Assembly (NCBI GenBank): GCA_963725395.1 | Contig: CAVRYH010000013.1 | Span: 124,001 to 188,000 of the forward strand | Direction of reading: 5' to 3' | DNA length: 64,000 nt | From: Bog-756 sp963725395 | GTDB taxonomy: Bacteria; Actinomycetota; Acidimicrobiia; Acidimicrobiales; RAAP-2 | Notes under the pieces: model-generated | Told to the model about the DNA's origin: nothing | What the model saw: the letters and a program-made list of their open reading frames with translations, nothing else | Databases searched by the model: none | Translations under genes and position numbers: made by a program | In this document: piece after piece, positions 42,878 to 51,121 of the stretch | Position numbering within the stretch: the first letter of the stretch is position 1 | Layout: each line of letters opens with the position of its first letter

Positions 42878-44065
42878 ATGCCTATCGAGATCATCGGGAT
42901 GGTCGGGACGCGCGACGCATCGGAGATCAAGGGTCCCCTGGTCGATGGCCCGGTCGTCGACTGGATGGATGGCCCGGTCGTCGATCCCGGCTACCTGGTG
43001 GATATCTCCCGGGCCCACGAGGAGGCCGGTTTCGATCGAGTGCTGATCGGCTACGGGGCCGTCGGCCCCGAGGGATGGGCGGTCGCCGCCTCTGTGCTGC
43101 ACAGCACCGACCACCTCAAGGTGCTGGTGGCCCACCGACCCGGTTTCGTGCAGCCCGTCCTGCTGGCCCGCAAGGCCGCCACGTTGGACAATCTCACCGG
43201 AGGCGGAAGGATCGGCATCCACTTCATCACCGGTGGGGACGAGCAGGACCAGCGACGCGAGGGGGACTTCGCCCCCCACGACGCCCGCTACCGCCGCACA
43301 GGGGAGGTCATGTCGATCGTCCGCCGCATCTGGTCGGAGGACGGTCCCTTCGACTACGAGGGCGAGTTCTTCCGCTACGAAGGGGCGTTCAGCTCGGTGA
43401 AGCCGGTCACGCCGGACAGCATTCCGCTGTTCTTCGCCGGAGCCTCACCCGCAGCCGTGGAGGTGGGAGCGGCCCAGGCCGACGTTTATGCCTTCTGGGG
43501 CGAGCCCCGGGCCGCCGTGGCGGAGCGGATGAACATCATCAACCGCGCCTGTCGCGCACTCGGGCGGACTATGCGCTACAGCATCTCCCTGCGCCCGATC
43601 ATCGCCGACACCGAGGCCGAGGCGTGGGAGAAGGCCGAGTGGATCGCGGACAAGACGGCCGAGCGCATCAACCTGGCCAAGGAGCGGATGGACGGTCGGA
43701 AGGCGGATTATCGGGGACTCGGCGGAGGCCAGAACGCCATGCTGTCGGTGGATCGTGATACCGGAGGGACGACGTCGGTCGGTCGCAAGCGCCTGATCGC
43801 CATGTCCTCCGAGCGCGACGTCCACGACGAGCGGTTGTGGATGAAGGTGGCCAACCTGACCGGTGCCGCCGGCAACTCGACAGCGCTGGTGGGCACCCCC
43901 GAACAGGTCGCCGAGGCCATGCTCCGCTACTGCGACCTGGGCATCACCACCCTGTTGCTCAAGGGGTTCGACCCCGTGCCCGACGCCGTCGACTTCGGCA
44001 AGGAGCTCCTCCCGCTGGTGCGGGAGGGGGCCACGAGCCGGGCGGCCGCCGCCGGAGCGGCCTGA
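42878..44065 (+). CDS. SsuD-like (LLM class) flavin-dependent monooxygenase
   Basis: A 395-residue luciferase-like monooxygenase of the alkanesulfonate-monooxygenase (SsuD) subgroup: VDISRAHEEAGFDRVLIGYG, LVAHRPGFVQPVLLARKAAT, GRIGIHFITGGDEQDQRREG, the RYRRTGEVMSIVRRIWSEDG block, and GASPAAVEVGAAQADVYAFW. SsuD uses FMNH2 to release sulfite from sulfonates; a flavin reductase would be needed and is not adjacent. Being divergent from metA-metY suggests a sulfur-scavenging role under shared control (inference). ATG 42878 has GAAGGGA 9-10 bases upstream. Confidence 0.82.
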   Translation: MPIEIIGMVGTRDASEIKGPLVDGPVVDWMDGPVVDPGYLVDISRAHEEAGFDRVLIGYGAVGPEGWAVAASVLHSTDHLKVLVAHRPGFVQPVLLARKAATLDNLTGGGRIGIHFITGGDEQDQRREGDFAPHDARYRRTGEVMSIVRRIWSEDGPFDYEGEFFRYEGAFSSVKPVTPDSIPLFFAGASPAAVEVGAAQADVYAFWGEPRAAVAERMNIINRACRALGRTMRYSISLRPIIADTEAEAWEKAEWIADKTAERINLAKERMDGRKADYRGLGGGQNAMLSVDRDTGGTTSVGRKRLIAMSSERDVHDERLWMKVANLTGAAGNSTALVGTPEQVAEAMLRYCDLGITTLLLKGFDPVPDAVDFGKELLPLVREGATSRAAAAGAA

Positions 44066-44101
44066 AGCGGCCGCACGAGGGGGGTGGCTCTCCGTCGACG
44101 G

Positions 44102-44107
44102 TAAGGT
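44102..44107 (+). promoter_or_regulatory. Minus 10 hexamer TAAGGT, leaderless promoter
   Basis: TAAGGT, 6 bases, then GTG 44114. Confidence 0.55.
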
Positions 44108-44113
44108 GGCTCG

Positions 44114-44503
44114 GTGAGTGATCCACGGTCAGCAGAAGTCGTGCCGACCGGCCTTCGGCGGATCGGGCAGCGCATGTCCGATCGCCTCCGGGCTGCGTGG
44201 GCGACCGAGCGCGGGCGCCGCATGCTCCTATTCCTGGCCATCGCCGTCATCGTGCTCGTGGTGGTCGTCGGCGGTGCCTTGATGTTCTCGTCGCTCGGAG
44301 GCCAGTCCCAGTCCTACAAGGACGGCTATGCGTCGGGAGGCACGGCCTACACCGCCGACACCGCGCAGGAGGGTGCTCAGCAGGCCTGCCAGGCCATACA
44401 GCCCCGCAACGCGGCCAACGGGGGCATGCCGCGCGGCGACGACGGCGCCCAGTGGATGGAAGGTTGCATCTCCGCCTTCAACAACGCACAGGGCGACACT
44501 TAG
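44114..44503 (+). CDS. Single-pass membrane protein with extracytoplasmic Cys-containing domain
   Basis: A 129-residue protein of unknown function. Residues 1-36 are basic and cytoplasmic; 37-58 (LLFLAIAVIVLVVVVGGALM) form one membrane helix; the remaining 70 residues are outside and contain YKDGYASGGTAYT and two cysteines (QQACQAI and MEGCISAF) that could form a disulfide. Similar small proteins are common next to membrane genes in actinobacteria, but I recognise no family. The leaderless signal supports the GTG start. Confidence 0.6.
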   Translation: MSDPRSAEVVPTGLRRIGQRMSDRLRAAWATERGRRMLLFLAIAVIVLVVVVGGALMFSSLGGQSQSYKDGYASGGTAYTADTAQEGAQQACQAIQPRNAANGGMPRGDDGAQWMEGCISAFNNAQGDT

Positions 44504-44645
44504 GGTCGCCCTCGGGTCGGCTCCAGCGGCCGGCGAGGAGCGTCTCCGTTGGGAGGATCGTCTGTACCATGTCCAGTCGGACGCGCCCGAGCAGTTCGCT
44601 GCGGCCATCCGCTCCTGGTGGCCCGGCCGGGCCTGACCGTCCGGC

Positions 44646-45008
44646 CTACGCCGAGACGAAGCTGATGATGAGCCCCGCCGCCGCCAGCCCCAGGGTGCCG
44701 ATGGTCATCAACCGACACGCCGACGTGTCGAGGGACCCGGCGTCGGCACGGCCCGAGTTCGAGCGACCGATGTTCACCGCGACGGTCCACAGGGTGGCCC
44801 CGGCGGCTCCGACGGCGAGGGCGGCCACCGCCTTGTTCCCGGTGAGCGGCCAGAGATGACGGATGATGATGGCCACGGTGACCGCCACGGCCAGGCCCGA
44901 CCGTGTCCAGGCCAGCTGGGTCCGCTCCCGGACCGCACCCGGGTCCTGCACACCGAGATCGTCGGAGGCACCTTCGTTCCCCTTCCCCGAACCTGCCCCG
45001 ACCCTCAC
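44646..45008 (-). CDS. DUF202 family membrane protein (second of a pair)
   Basis: A 120-residue DUF202/YidH-type protein. RERTQLAWTRSGLAVAVTVA is the conserved first helix with its ERT-LAW-R signature, followed by two more hydrophobic segments (AVAALAVGAAGATLWTVAV and LGLAAAGLIISFVSA), three in all. It starts with GTG overlapping the stop of the preceding DUF202 gene (GTGA). E. coli has a similar tandem pair, yidH-yidG; the domain also sits in eukaryotic VTC polyphosphate polymerases. Function unknown. Confidence 0.75.
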   Translation of the reverse strand: MRVGAGSGKGNEGASDDLGVQDPGAVRERTQLAWTRSGLAVAVTVAIIIRHLWPLTGNKAVAALAVGAAGATLWTVAVNIGRSNSGRADAGSLDTSACRLMTIGTLGLAAAGLIISFVSA

Positions 45009-45361
45009 TTCGGACCGAACACGGCCAGAACGACGGCGATGACGGCGACGAGGCCGATGCCGACGGAGAGCACGAGCGGCATCAGCGAACGGGGGAGGGG
45101 CTCGCCACGTCGCATCGCCCGTTCGTTGGCCTTCCAGTGCTGGAAGCTCGTCGCGGCCACGAGCGCGCCGAGAGCGATGAGCGGGACGCCGAGGATGCGA
45201 CGCCCCCCGGTCACGTGGAACTCTGGGAGGAGTTGCGTGGCGGCCACCCCGGTGGCGATCAGGGCCAGTGCGGTCCGGTTCCAGGCGAGGAAGGTCCGCT
45301 CGTTGGCGTAGGTGAACCGGGCGTCCGGTTCCGTTTCGTCCGTCGAGGGGAGGTCGCTCAC
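45005..45361 (-). CDS. DUF202 family membrane protein (first of a pair)
   Basis: A 118-residue three-helix membrane protein: YANERTFLAWNRTALALIAT is the DUF202 signature, then GVPLIALGALVAATSF and LVLSVGIGLVAVIAVVLAVF. An acidic N-terminus (SDLPSTDETEPDARF) precedes it. It is coupled by GTGA to the second DUF202 gene, so the two probably form one complex. Function unknown. Divergent from the diiron/ferredoxin operon. Confidence 0.78.
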   Translation of the reverse strand: MSDLPSTDETEPDARFTYANERTFLAWNRTALALIATGVAATQLLPEFHVTGGRRILGVPLIALGALVAATSFQHWKANERAMRRGEPLPRSLMPLVLSVGIGLVAVIAVVLAVFGPK

Positions 45362-45528
45362 GAGCCTTGCACCGGCGGAAGCCTACGACCACCCACGCCC
45401 CGAAGGGGTCTTTTCCGCCCGACGGGCTCCCGATCCGGACGGCCTCATCACCCAGGGGTGCCCTCGACCAGGAGGGCCGCGGGATCAGCGAGGAAGGAAG
45501 GCCGGTCAGTGCAGTCTGGCCAATTCAA

Positions 45529-45546
45529 TAGGGTCTTTCGACCCTA
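45529..45546 (+). promoter_or_regulatory. Perfect hairpin upstream of the diiron operon
   Basis: TAGGGTC-TTTC-GACCCTA, 7 bp with a 4-base loop, about 100 bases before the operon start in a 281-base divergent gap. It has no T-run. It could be an operator or the leader of the DUF202 side. Confidence 0.4.
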
Positions 45547-45642
45547 GAGAAGGAGTCCTCCCGTACTTAGCCTCCGAAGGGAAGAGACATTTTGACGAAG
45601 ATTGTCTCATCCCGCAAAGGGCGGCGAGCACGGAGGTGGCAT

Positions 45643-46731
45643 ATGGCACTCGGACTCGATCTCGGGTACCTCGAGCGGTCGGCGAGGGGTGAGTTCGATC
45701 TGGGTTGGCTGCGGGACACCCGCTCGGAGTGGGGCGTCAGGGCCAAACCCGGTAAGACCGGCCTGACGCTGCGTGACATCGCCATCGGCACCTACGGCGA
45801 GATCCCCGACCACGCCCCGCGGCGCTCGATGGCGCCCCGGGGTTCGGACGTCGAGGAGGACGTACCCGACCTCGGGTACACCATCAACGACAAGGCCGAA
45901 GTGTGGTCCGACAACGTGATGGACCTCTACGAGGAGGCGGTGAGCCGGCAGTGGAGTGCCACGCGGGATATCCCCTGGGGGGAAATCCCCGAACTCGATC
46001 CCGATCTCGAGCACGCCATGTGCCAGCTGGCCACCGTGCTCTCCGAGGTCGAGATGGTGGCGGCGGACTTCCCGGCCAAGTGGATGTGGCGGATCAACCA
46101 CGACTTCGTCGAGGCCAAGATGTTCCTCTGCACCCAGGTGATGGACGAGGCCCGTCACACCGAGGTCTTCCGCAAGCGCGCCCTGGCCAACGGTGGCGGT
46201 CTGGGTCGGGCGACCGCCGTGGTGGAGCGGTTCCTGCAGCTGATCCTCGACGCTGGGAGCTATGACGAGGGGTCGGCGCTCATGCACCTGCTCGGCGAGG
46301 GCATCGTGCTCTCGTTGTTCCGCGCCGGGGAGGCCATCGCCCCCTCGCCCGTCGAGCAGCAGATCTTCCGGCTGTGCATGCAGGACGAGGCCCGTCACGT
46401 GGCCTACGGGACCATGCACCTGCGTTACCGACTCGACAGGGACCCGCTGATGGCCGAGGACTTCCACGCCTACCTCGACCGGGGCGAGGAGATCATCTCC
46501 ATGATCTTCGCCACGCCCGAGATCGTCGAGCCGACGGCGATCCTCGCCGCCGGTGGGGTGGCCCAGGCCGCGGAGCTCGGGACCGCGGCCGGAGACGTCA
46601 TGCGCAAGCAGGTCATCGGCGAGTACCTCCGGAGATGCGCCCACGCCGGGCTCGACCGCCGGGGTCGGTTGCATCTCCCCGACGTGCTCCTCGAGGACGT
46701 TCCCGGCGCCACGGCGGAGGCGGTGGCGTGA
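45643..46731 (+). CDS. Ferritin-like diiron protein
   Basis: A 362-residue all-alpha protein with two copies of a carboxylate-histidine diiron motif: MDEARHTEVF (Glu169, His172) and MQDEARHVAYG (Glu249, His252), with partner glutamates likely in LSEVEMVAADF and FVEAKMF. This is the layout of ferritin-like oxygenases, desaturases or R2-like proteins, larger than plain ferritin. The ATG at 45643 has GGAGGT 5 bases upstream; an earlier TTG is rejected. It is followed without a gap by an SCP2-like gene and then a ferredoxin, so an electron-fed oxygenase acting on a lipid-like substrate is plausible. Substrate unknown. Confidence 0.7.
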   Translation: MALGLDLGYLERSARGEFDLGWLRDTRSEWGVRAKPGKTGLTLRDIAIGTYGEIPDHAPRRSMAPRGSDVEEDVPDLGYTINDKAEVWSDNVMDLYEEAVSRQWSATRDIPWGEIPELDPDLEHAMCQLATVLSEVEMVAADFPAKWMWRINHDFVEAKMFLCTQVMDEARHTEVFRKRALANGGGLGRATAVVERFLQLILDAGSYDEGSALMHLLGEGIVLSLFRAGEAIAPSPVEQQIFRLCMQDEARHVAYGTMHLRYRLDRDPLMAEDFHAYLDRGEEIISMIFATPEIVEPTAILAAGGVAQAAELGTAAGDVMRKQVIGEYLRRCAHAGLDRRGRLHLPDVLLEDVPGATAEAVA

Positions 46732-47183
46732 TGACGTCGGTGGGTGCCGCGTTCCCCTCCGACTGCTGGTTCTCCGAGGTCGTGGCCCGGGCGGTCTCCG
46801 ACCAGCCGACCATGGAGCGCCTCGGTATCGCCGATCTCCGGCTGGGGATCGAGGTAACGGACGGGAGCGGTTCACCCCGACTGTTCGGGATGGTGTTCGA
46901 CGGTTACGAGGTCCACTCGCTCGGGGACGTGTCGGCGAGCGGGTTCGCCCCCGACGTGGTGATCAGCGGTCCCCTCGAGGTGTGGCAGGAGATGGTCTCC
47001 GCCATCGAGGACCACGGTGGGGCCGACGGCCCCCACACGCTGAACAGCCTGACGCTGGCCGGTGTGCCCCTCGAGGCCCGGGCGCCTGACGCGGTGGGCC
47101 ACGACAAGTTGTTCCGTTATATGGGGACGATCCAGGCCGTCTTCGATGCCGCCGGTGCGCCTGCGGCCGCCACGGTGCCCTGA
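46731..47183 (+). CDS. Small SCP2-like protein, partner of the diiron enzyme
   Basis: A 150-residue soluble protein beginning at ATG 46731, which shares one base with the preceding stop (TGATG). The middle (LGIEVTDGSGSPRLFGMVFD, VVISGPLEVWQEMVSAIEDH) has the strand-strand-WxxM pattern seen in SCP2 sterol-carrier domains, with HTLNSLTLAGVPLEARAPD after it. It may present a hydrophobic substrate to the diiron protein (inference). The SCP2 call is tentative. It ends 2 bases before the ferredoxin gene. Confidence 0.5.
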   Translation: MTSVGAAFPSDCWFSEVVARAVSDQPTMERLGIADLRLGIEVTDGSGSPRLFGMVFDGYEVHSLGDVSASGFAPDVVISGPLEVWQEMVSAIEDHGGADGPHTLNSLTLAGVPLEARAPDAVGHDKLFRYMGTIQAVFDAAGAPAAATVP

Positions 47184-47185
47184 CC

Positions 47186-47611
47186 ATGGCGTTCAAGGTC
47201 AACGAGGAGGAGTGCCTGGGTTGTGGGGCATGCGAGTCGGCGTGCCCCACCGGGGCGGTCACCCAGTCGACGGGGTTCCCGGTGGCGTACCTGGTCGATC
47301 CCCTCCTGTGCAACGACTGCAGCCGCTGCCTCGCCGTGTGCCCGGTCGACGGACTGGTCGCCGACGGCACCTGGGCGGTGTGCCACGGGAGAGGTTGCCC
47401 GCTGTCCTCCAAGCGCTATGCGGGATGGGAGTGCAGTGAGGGTCACGAGCGTTGCCAGGAGTGCGGGTCCATGCTGTGGCGACCCCCGGGTGGTGTGTGG
47501 ACCTGCAACAGCTGTGACGCCGACGACGACGGTGCATCCCACCACGCGTCGTGCCCGAAGGTCCGTCGTACCACGCGGCTCGCCGCGGTCGCCTCCGATC
47601 AGCTGTCCTGA
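47186..47611 (+). CDS. 2x[4Fe-4S] ferredoxin with C-terminal zinc-ribbon-like tail
   Basis: A 141-residue ferredoxin. CLGCGACESACP and CNDCSRCLAVCPVDG are two classical [4Fe-4S] motifs in the first 60 residues. The C-terminal half is unusual: more cysteines (CHGRGC, CSEGHERC) and a ribbon-like CQECG...CNSC pair, then a His/Asp-rich stretch. It may pass electrons to the diiron protein encoded two genes upstream. It ends inside the convergent dehydrogenase gene (13-base overlap). Confidence 0.85.
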   Translation: MAFKVNEEECLGCGACESACPTGAVTQSTGFPVAYLVDPLLCNDCSRCLAVCPVDGLVADGTWAVCHGRGCPLSSKRYAGWECSEGHERCQECGSMLWRPPGGVWTCNSCDADDDGASHHASCPKVRRTTRLAAVASDQLS

Positions 47612-48588
47612 GCGATCGATCCGGTGATGTCGTTGAGCAACGGCGCACCGTCGAGATAGCGGTCCAGGTTGGCTCCGAATAGCTCGGCCTGACGGCTAAG
47701 GCGCCCGCGGCCCCCGGCCGCGTTGTGCGGCGTGACCCGTACGGAGGGATGGGTCCAGTACGGGTGGTCGACAGGTAGGGGCTCCGTGCGGAAGACGTCG
47801 AGGACGGCTGCGCCCACCGTCCCGTCGTCGAGGGCGGCCAACAGCGCTCCGTCATCGATCAGTACGCCGCGCGCCACGTTGACCAGGGTGCATCCCGGTC
47901 GCACCCGTGCGAGGAACTCGCGGTCCACGAGATCGGTCGTTTCCGGGGTGGCCGGCGCGGCCAGTACGATCACGTCGGCCTGGTCGAGTACCTCGTGGAG
48001 CCGATCGGGCGTCACGGTGAGGTCGGTGGGATCGGCGGGGGAGGGGCTCCGCCGGCTCCCGATGACGCGGGCACCGAATGCCCTGGCCCGGATGGCCACC
48101 TCGGAGCCGATCCCCCCGAGGCCGATCACGAGCCAGGTGGTGCCGGACACCTCGCGCCAGTCGTGGATCTGCCATGACCGCTCGGCGACCTGCTCCCGCC
48201 ACCGGGCGGCACCCTGGAACTCGTCGAGCACGGCGCGCAGCACGAACTCGGCGATGGGGAGGCTGTTCACGTGGGCGTTGGTGACGGTCACCCCCCGCGC
48301 CGCCAATTCGGCGAACACGGGGGCGTCGTAGCCGGCGGCCGGGGACTGGAACCACTGCAGCGAGGAGGCGCGTCGGAGCAGTCCGAAGAACTCCCGGATC
48401 GGTGCACCCTCACGGAAGAGGTCCGAGGTGCCCCAGGCCACCACCGGACGGGCGTCCTCGGGGGAGACGATGCTGCCCTCGCCGTCACGGAGGCCTCCGT
48501 CCGTCTCCATGGTCAGGAACTCGACACCGGGCCGTCGGAGGTATGCACCGAAGCTGGCGTGGGCCACCGAGGTCAGGAGCACGAGCAC
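47599..48588 (-). CDS. D-2-hydroxyacid dehydrogenase family protein
   Basis: A 329-residue NAD-dependent dehydrogenase. NAD loop VIGLGGIGSEVAIRA; catalytic Arg in LVNVARGVLI, Glu in DVFRTEPLPVDHPYW, His in VRVTPHNAAGG. The N-terminal substrate domain is short and divergent. GTG 48588 is fixed by TACTGT 6 bases upstream; the very long open frame beyond it is the shadow of the kinase-like gene. Substrate unknown (glyoxylate/hydroxypyruvate-type acids are typical). Confidence 0.85.
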   Translation of the reverse strand: MLVLLTSVAHASFGAYLRRPGVEFLTMETDGGLRDGEGSIVSPEDARPVVAWGTSDLFREGAPIREFFGLLRRASSLQWFQSPAAGYDAPVFAELAARGVTVTNAHVNSLPIAEFVLRAVLDEFQGAARWREQVAERSWQIHDWREVSGTTWLVIGLGGIGSEVAIRARAFGARVIGSRRSPSPADPTDLTVTPDRLHEVLDQADVIVLAAPATPETTDLVDREFLARVRPGCTLVNVARGVLIDDGALLAALDDGTVGAAVLDVFRTEPLPVDHPYWTHPSVRVTPHNAAGGRGRLSRQAELFGANLDRYLDGAPLLNDITGSIAQDS

Positions 48589-48594
48589 GGGATC

Positions 48595-48600
48595 ACAGTA
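48595..48600 (-). promoter_or_regulatory. Minus 10 hexamer TACTGT, leaderless promoter of the dehydrogenase
   Basis: TACTGT, 6 bases, then GTG 48588 on the minus strand, inside the short gap after the kinase-like gene. Confidence 0.55.
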
Positions 48601-48622
48601 GAGGGAGGAGCGCTCCCCACGA

Positions 48623-49417
48623 TCACGACAGTCGTCGGATGGCGGCCTCGGCCTGGCCGCGGTAGCCACCCCCGAAGAGCACGGTGTGCACCAGCAGCGG
48701 GACGAGCCGGAAGAGGCCCACCCGCTGCTCCCAGCCGGACGAGAGCGGACGCGCCTCCGAGTAGGCGCCGAGGGTGGCGTCGGGGACCGGCCCGAACAGT
48801 CCCAGCATGGCCAGGTCCTCCTCGGGGTGGCCTCCGTGCGCCGACGGGTCGATGAGCCATGGCCGACCGTCTGCGCCCCACAGCACGTTGCCCCACCACA
48901 GGTCACCGTGGACCAGGGCGGGACCACCGGGAGCGAGCAGCTCGCCGACCCGGTCCAGCACCGGTTCGATCTGACGGTCCAGTCCACAGCGCACCGCCAG
49001 CTCCGACAGACGGGACCGGTAGAAGTCGGCACCGTCGGGATGGACGGACGGGTCGACGGGGCACGCGCCGATCCACGACGAGCCGCCCCCCCAGCGCGGC
49101 CATGGCCCGCCGTGCAGCGCGGCCAGCATCCGGCCCAGCGCCTCGTCGTGTGCCGAGGTCCGAGGTCCCTGCTCCACCCAGCGGGTCACCAGGAGGTCGG
49201 GCTCGGCCATCAGGACCTCGGGGACGGGTGGCGCCCCATGGCGAGCGGCGAGCTCGACGAGCCCCTCGGCCTCGTCGACGGCACCGGGCCCCACCTTCAC
49301 GACCACGTCCGCATCGGCGGAGGACAGTCTCCATACCCGGCCGGCGAGGGGACGGGGGGCCGCGACCGGGCCGATCGCCCGGGCCACCCGGGCCTGCCAG
49401 CTACCGGTCGGGGCCAC
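48623..49417 (-). CDS. Fructosamine kinase family / aminoglycoside-phosphotransferase-like kinase
   Basis: A 264-residue kinase of the fructosamine-kinase (deglycase) family. VVVKVGPGAVDEAEGLVELA holds the ATP lysine and a glutamate; LVHGDLWWGNVLW is the catalytic loop with the Asp; LIDPSAHGGHPEEDLAML is the metal-binding DPS motif typical of fructosamine kinases. These phosphorylate glycated amines so that they break down, a repair function. Start GTG 49417 without a clear ribosome site. The dehydrogenase follows after 34 bases but has its own promoter. Confidence 0.82.
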   Translation of the reverse strand: MAPTGSWQARVARAIGPVAAPRPLAGRVWRLSSADADVVVKVGPGAVDEAEGLVELAARHGAPPVPEVLMAEPDLLVTRWVEQGPRTSAHDEALGRMLAALHGGPWPRWGGGSSWIGACPVDPSVHPDGADFYRSRLSELAVRCGLDRQIEPVLDRVGELLAPGGPALVHGDLWWGNVLWGADGRPWLIDPSAHGGHPEEDLAMLGLFGPVPDATLGAYSEARPLSSGWEQRVGLFRLVPLLVHTVLFGGGYRGQAEAAIRRLS

Positions 49418-49616
49418 GGCGACGTGCCCCGTCGGCGGGCAGGCCGCCCATCGCTCGGGTGAACGTCACCGGGCGGTGGGCGCAGGGACGAACGGACCAG
49501 TCACCGGCTCATTGTGCCAGCCTCGGCCCTTCCCGGCGTCGGGATCGCATTCGGGGTGGCTCGCACACCGAGGGCCGGTGTGGACCCGCCCGCCGGACAG
49601 GCCGTGCCCTCCGTGC

Positions 49617-49622
49617 TAGAGA
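49617..49622 (+). promoter_or_regulatory. Minus 10-like hexamer TAGAGA, probable leaderless promoter
   Basis: TAGAGA, 6 bases, then GTG 49629. The last base departs from TANNNT but the spacing is the same as elsewhere. Confidence 0.4.
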
Positions 49623-49628
49623 GTGGTC

Positions 49629-50399
49629 GTGATCACCACCGTGCGCCAGGGTCCCGTGGCGGTCGTCACCATGGACCGGCCCGAGGCCCGCAACGCCCTG
49701 ACGGGGGCGATGATCCACGAGATGGCCTCCGCCTTCGACGAGTGCGACGCCGACGAGCAGGTGCGTGTGGTGGTGCTCACCGGCCGAGACCCGGCCTTCT
49801 GCGCGGGACTCGACCTGAATGACCTGTCCCGGACCTACGACGAGGTCGGGTCCGCCGGCGGAGCGGGCTCTCCGGGTCGGCGGGTGGCGTTCCCCCGTCC
49901 GGCCATCCCCCTCATCGGAGCGGTCAACGGGCCGGCGGTGACCGGGGGCCTGGAGCTGGCCCTCGGTTGTGACTTCCTCATCGCCTCGGACCGGGCCACC
50001 TTCGCCGACACCCACGCCCGGGTCGGTGTGATGCCGGCGGGAGGCCTCACCATCCGCCTCCCCCAACTGGTGGGGATCAACCGGGCCCGCCAGATGTCGA
50101 TGACCGGTGACTTCGTCGACGCGTCCAAGGCCCTCCAGTGGGGCCTGGTGAACGAGCTGGTGACCCACGACGACCTGCTGCCGCGGACGCTCGAGGTGGC
50201 TCGATCGGTGAGCGAGGTCGACCCGGACGCGGTCGCGGAGCTCCGGGCCATGTACGACGCACTCGCGCTGCGGTCGGACGAGGAGGCCTATGTGGAGGAG
50301 GCTCGGTGGTCGAGGCGGTGGATGAGGGACCGCTTCGATCCCGATGCGCTGTCGGCCCGGCGGGCGGGCATCATCGAGCGGGGGTCCGCCCAGCAGTGA
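49629..50399 (+). CDS. Enoyl-CoA hydratase/isomerase (crotonase) family protein
   Basis: A 256-residue crotonase-fold protein. PEARNALTGAMIHEMASAF; oxyanion-hole segments FCAGLDLNDLS and AVNGPAVTGGLELALGCDFL; DTHARVGVMPAGGLTIRLPQ. The two catalytic glutamates of true hydratases are not both obvious (GVMPAGG carries none where E144-type residues can occur), so the reaction may be another crotonase chemistry. GTG 49629 is preferred over 49623 by promoter spacing. Single gene. Confidence 0.85.
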   Translation: MITTVRQGPVAVVTMDRPEARNALTGAMIHEMASAFDECDADEQVRVVVLTGRDPAFCAGLDLNDLSRTYDEVGSAGGAGSPGRRVAFPRPAIPLIGAVNGPAVTGGLELALGCDFLIASDRATFADTHARVGVMPAGGLTIRLPQLVGINRARQMSMTGDFVDASKALQWGLVNELVTHDDLLPRTLEVARSVSEVDPDAVAELRAMYDALALRSDEEAYVEEARWSRRWMRDRFDPDALSARRAGIIERGSAQQ

Positions 50400-50425
50400 G
50401 GTGAACGGGCCGGACCGCGCCCGCG

Positions 50426-51079
50426 TTACGGTCGACCGGGCTGCAGGGGCAAGGAGAAGCGCCGGCGGATGGCGGCCTGGACCTCTTCGATCGACCGGGT
50501 GGCGTCGAAGGTGGCCACGAACTCCTTGCGTTCGAAGATCTCGATGAGGGGCTTGGTCTCCTCGTGGTACTGGGCCAGCCGCACGGCCAACGCTTCGGGG
50601 TTGTCGTCGTCGCGGGCGACCAGCGCACCACCGCAGACGTCACAGGTGTCCGGCGTCTCCGGTCGTTGCCCGATGAGGTTGTAGTCCAGCCCGCACTGGG
50701 AGCAGAGGCGCCTGGCCAGCACCCGGCGGACGACGTCCTCGTCTGGGAGGTGCAGGTTGATGACGCCGTCGATGTCGTAGCCCTCGAGGAAGAACTCAGC
50801 CTGACGGGCGTTGCGGGGGAAGCCGTCGATGATGAAGCCGTAGTTCCAGTCGTGCTCGGCCAGCCTCGTCTTGACCACCGCTTCGACCAGGTCGTCGTCG
50901 ACCAGCCGTCCGCTGGCCATGATGCGCTTGACCTGGGCCCCGAGCTTGGTGTGGTGCTGGACGTTCCAGCGGAAGATGTCGCCCACGCTGATGTGCTCGA
51001 GCTGGAAGTCAACGGCCAGCAGCTTCGCCTGGGTGCCCTTCCCGCTTCCCTGGATGCCCATGATGATGTACTTGCGCAC
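50426..51079 (-). CDS. adk: Adenylate kinase with zinc-binding lid
   Basis: A 217-residue adenylate kinase (AMP + ATP to 2 ADP). P-loop GIQGSGKGTQ at 8-17; AMP-binding IDGFPRN at 84-90; the lid carries four cysteines (Cys126, Cys129, Cys146, Cys149) that bind structural zinc. It is 42 bases downstream of a PPK2 gene on the same strand. The usual actinobacterial adk sits in the ribosomal-protein cluster, so this may be a second, polyphosphate-linked copy (inference). Start GTG 51079. Confidence 0.88.
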   Translation of the reverse strand: MRKYIIMGIQGSGKGTQAKLLAVDFQLEHISVGDIFRWNVQHHTKLGAQVKRIMASGRLVDDDLVEAVVKTRLAEHDWNYGFIIDGFPRNARQAEFFLEGYDIDGVINLHLPDEDVVRRVLARRLCSQCGLDYNLIGQRPETPDTCDVCGGALVARDDDNPEALAVRLAQYHEETKPLIEIFERKEFVATFDATRSIEEVQAAIRRRFSLPLQPGRP

Positions 51080-51121
51080 GGGTGGATCAGCCGACCCTGC
51101 GCCGCCCGGACGGCAGAGGAC

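Noticed and set aside
45592..45642. TTG start 17 codons upstream of the diiron gene
   Set aside because: The ATG at 45643 has a near-perfect ribosome site and the extension is a basic stretch unlike the family.
47599..49032. 477-codon open frame ending in the hydroxyacid dehydrogenase
   Set aside because: The first 148 codons are a shadow of the kinase-like gene; a leaderless signal marks the true start at 48588.
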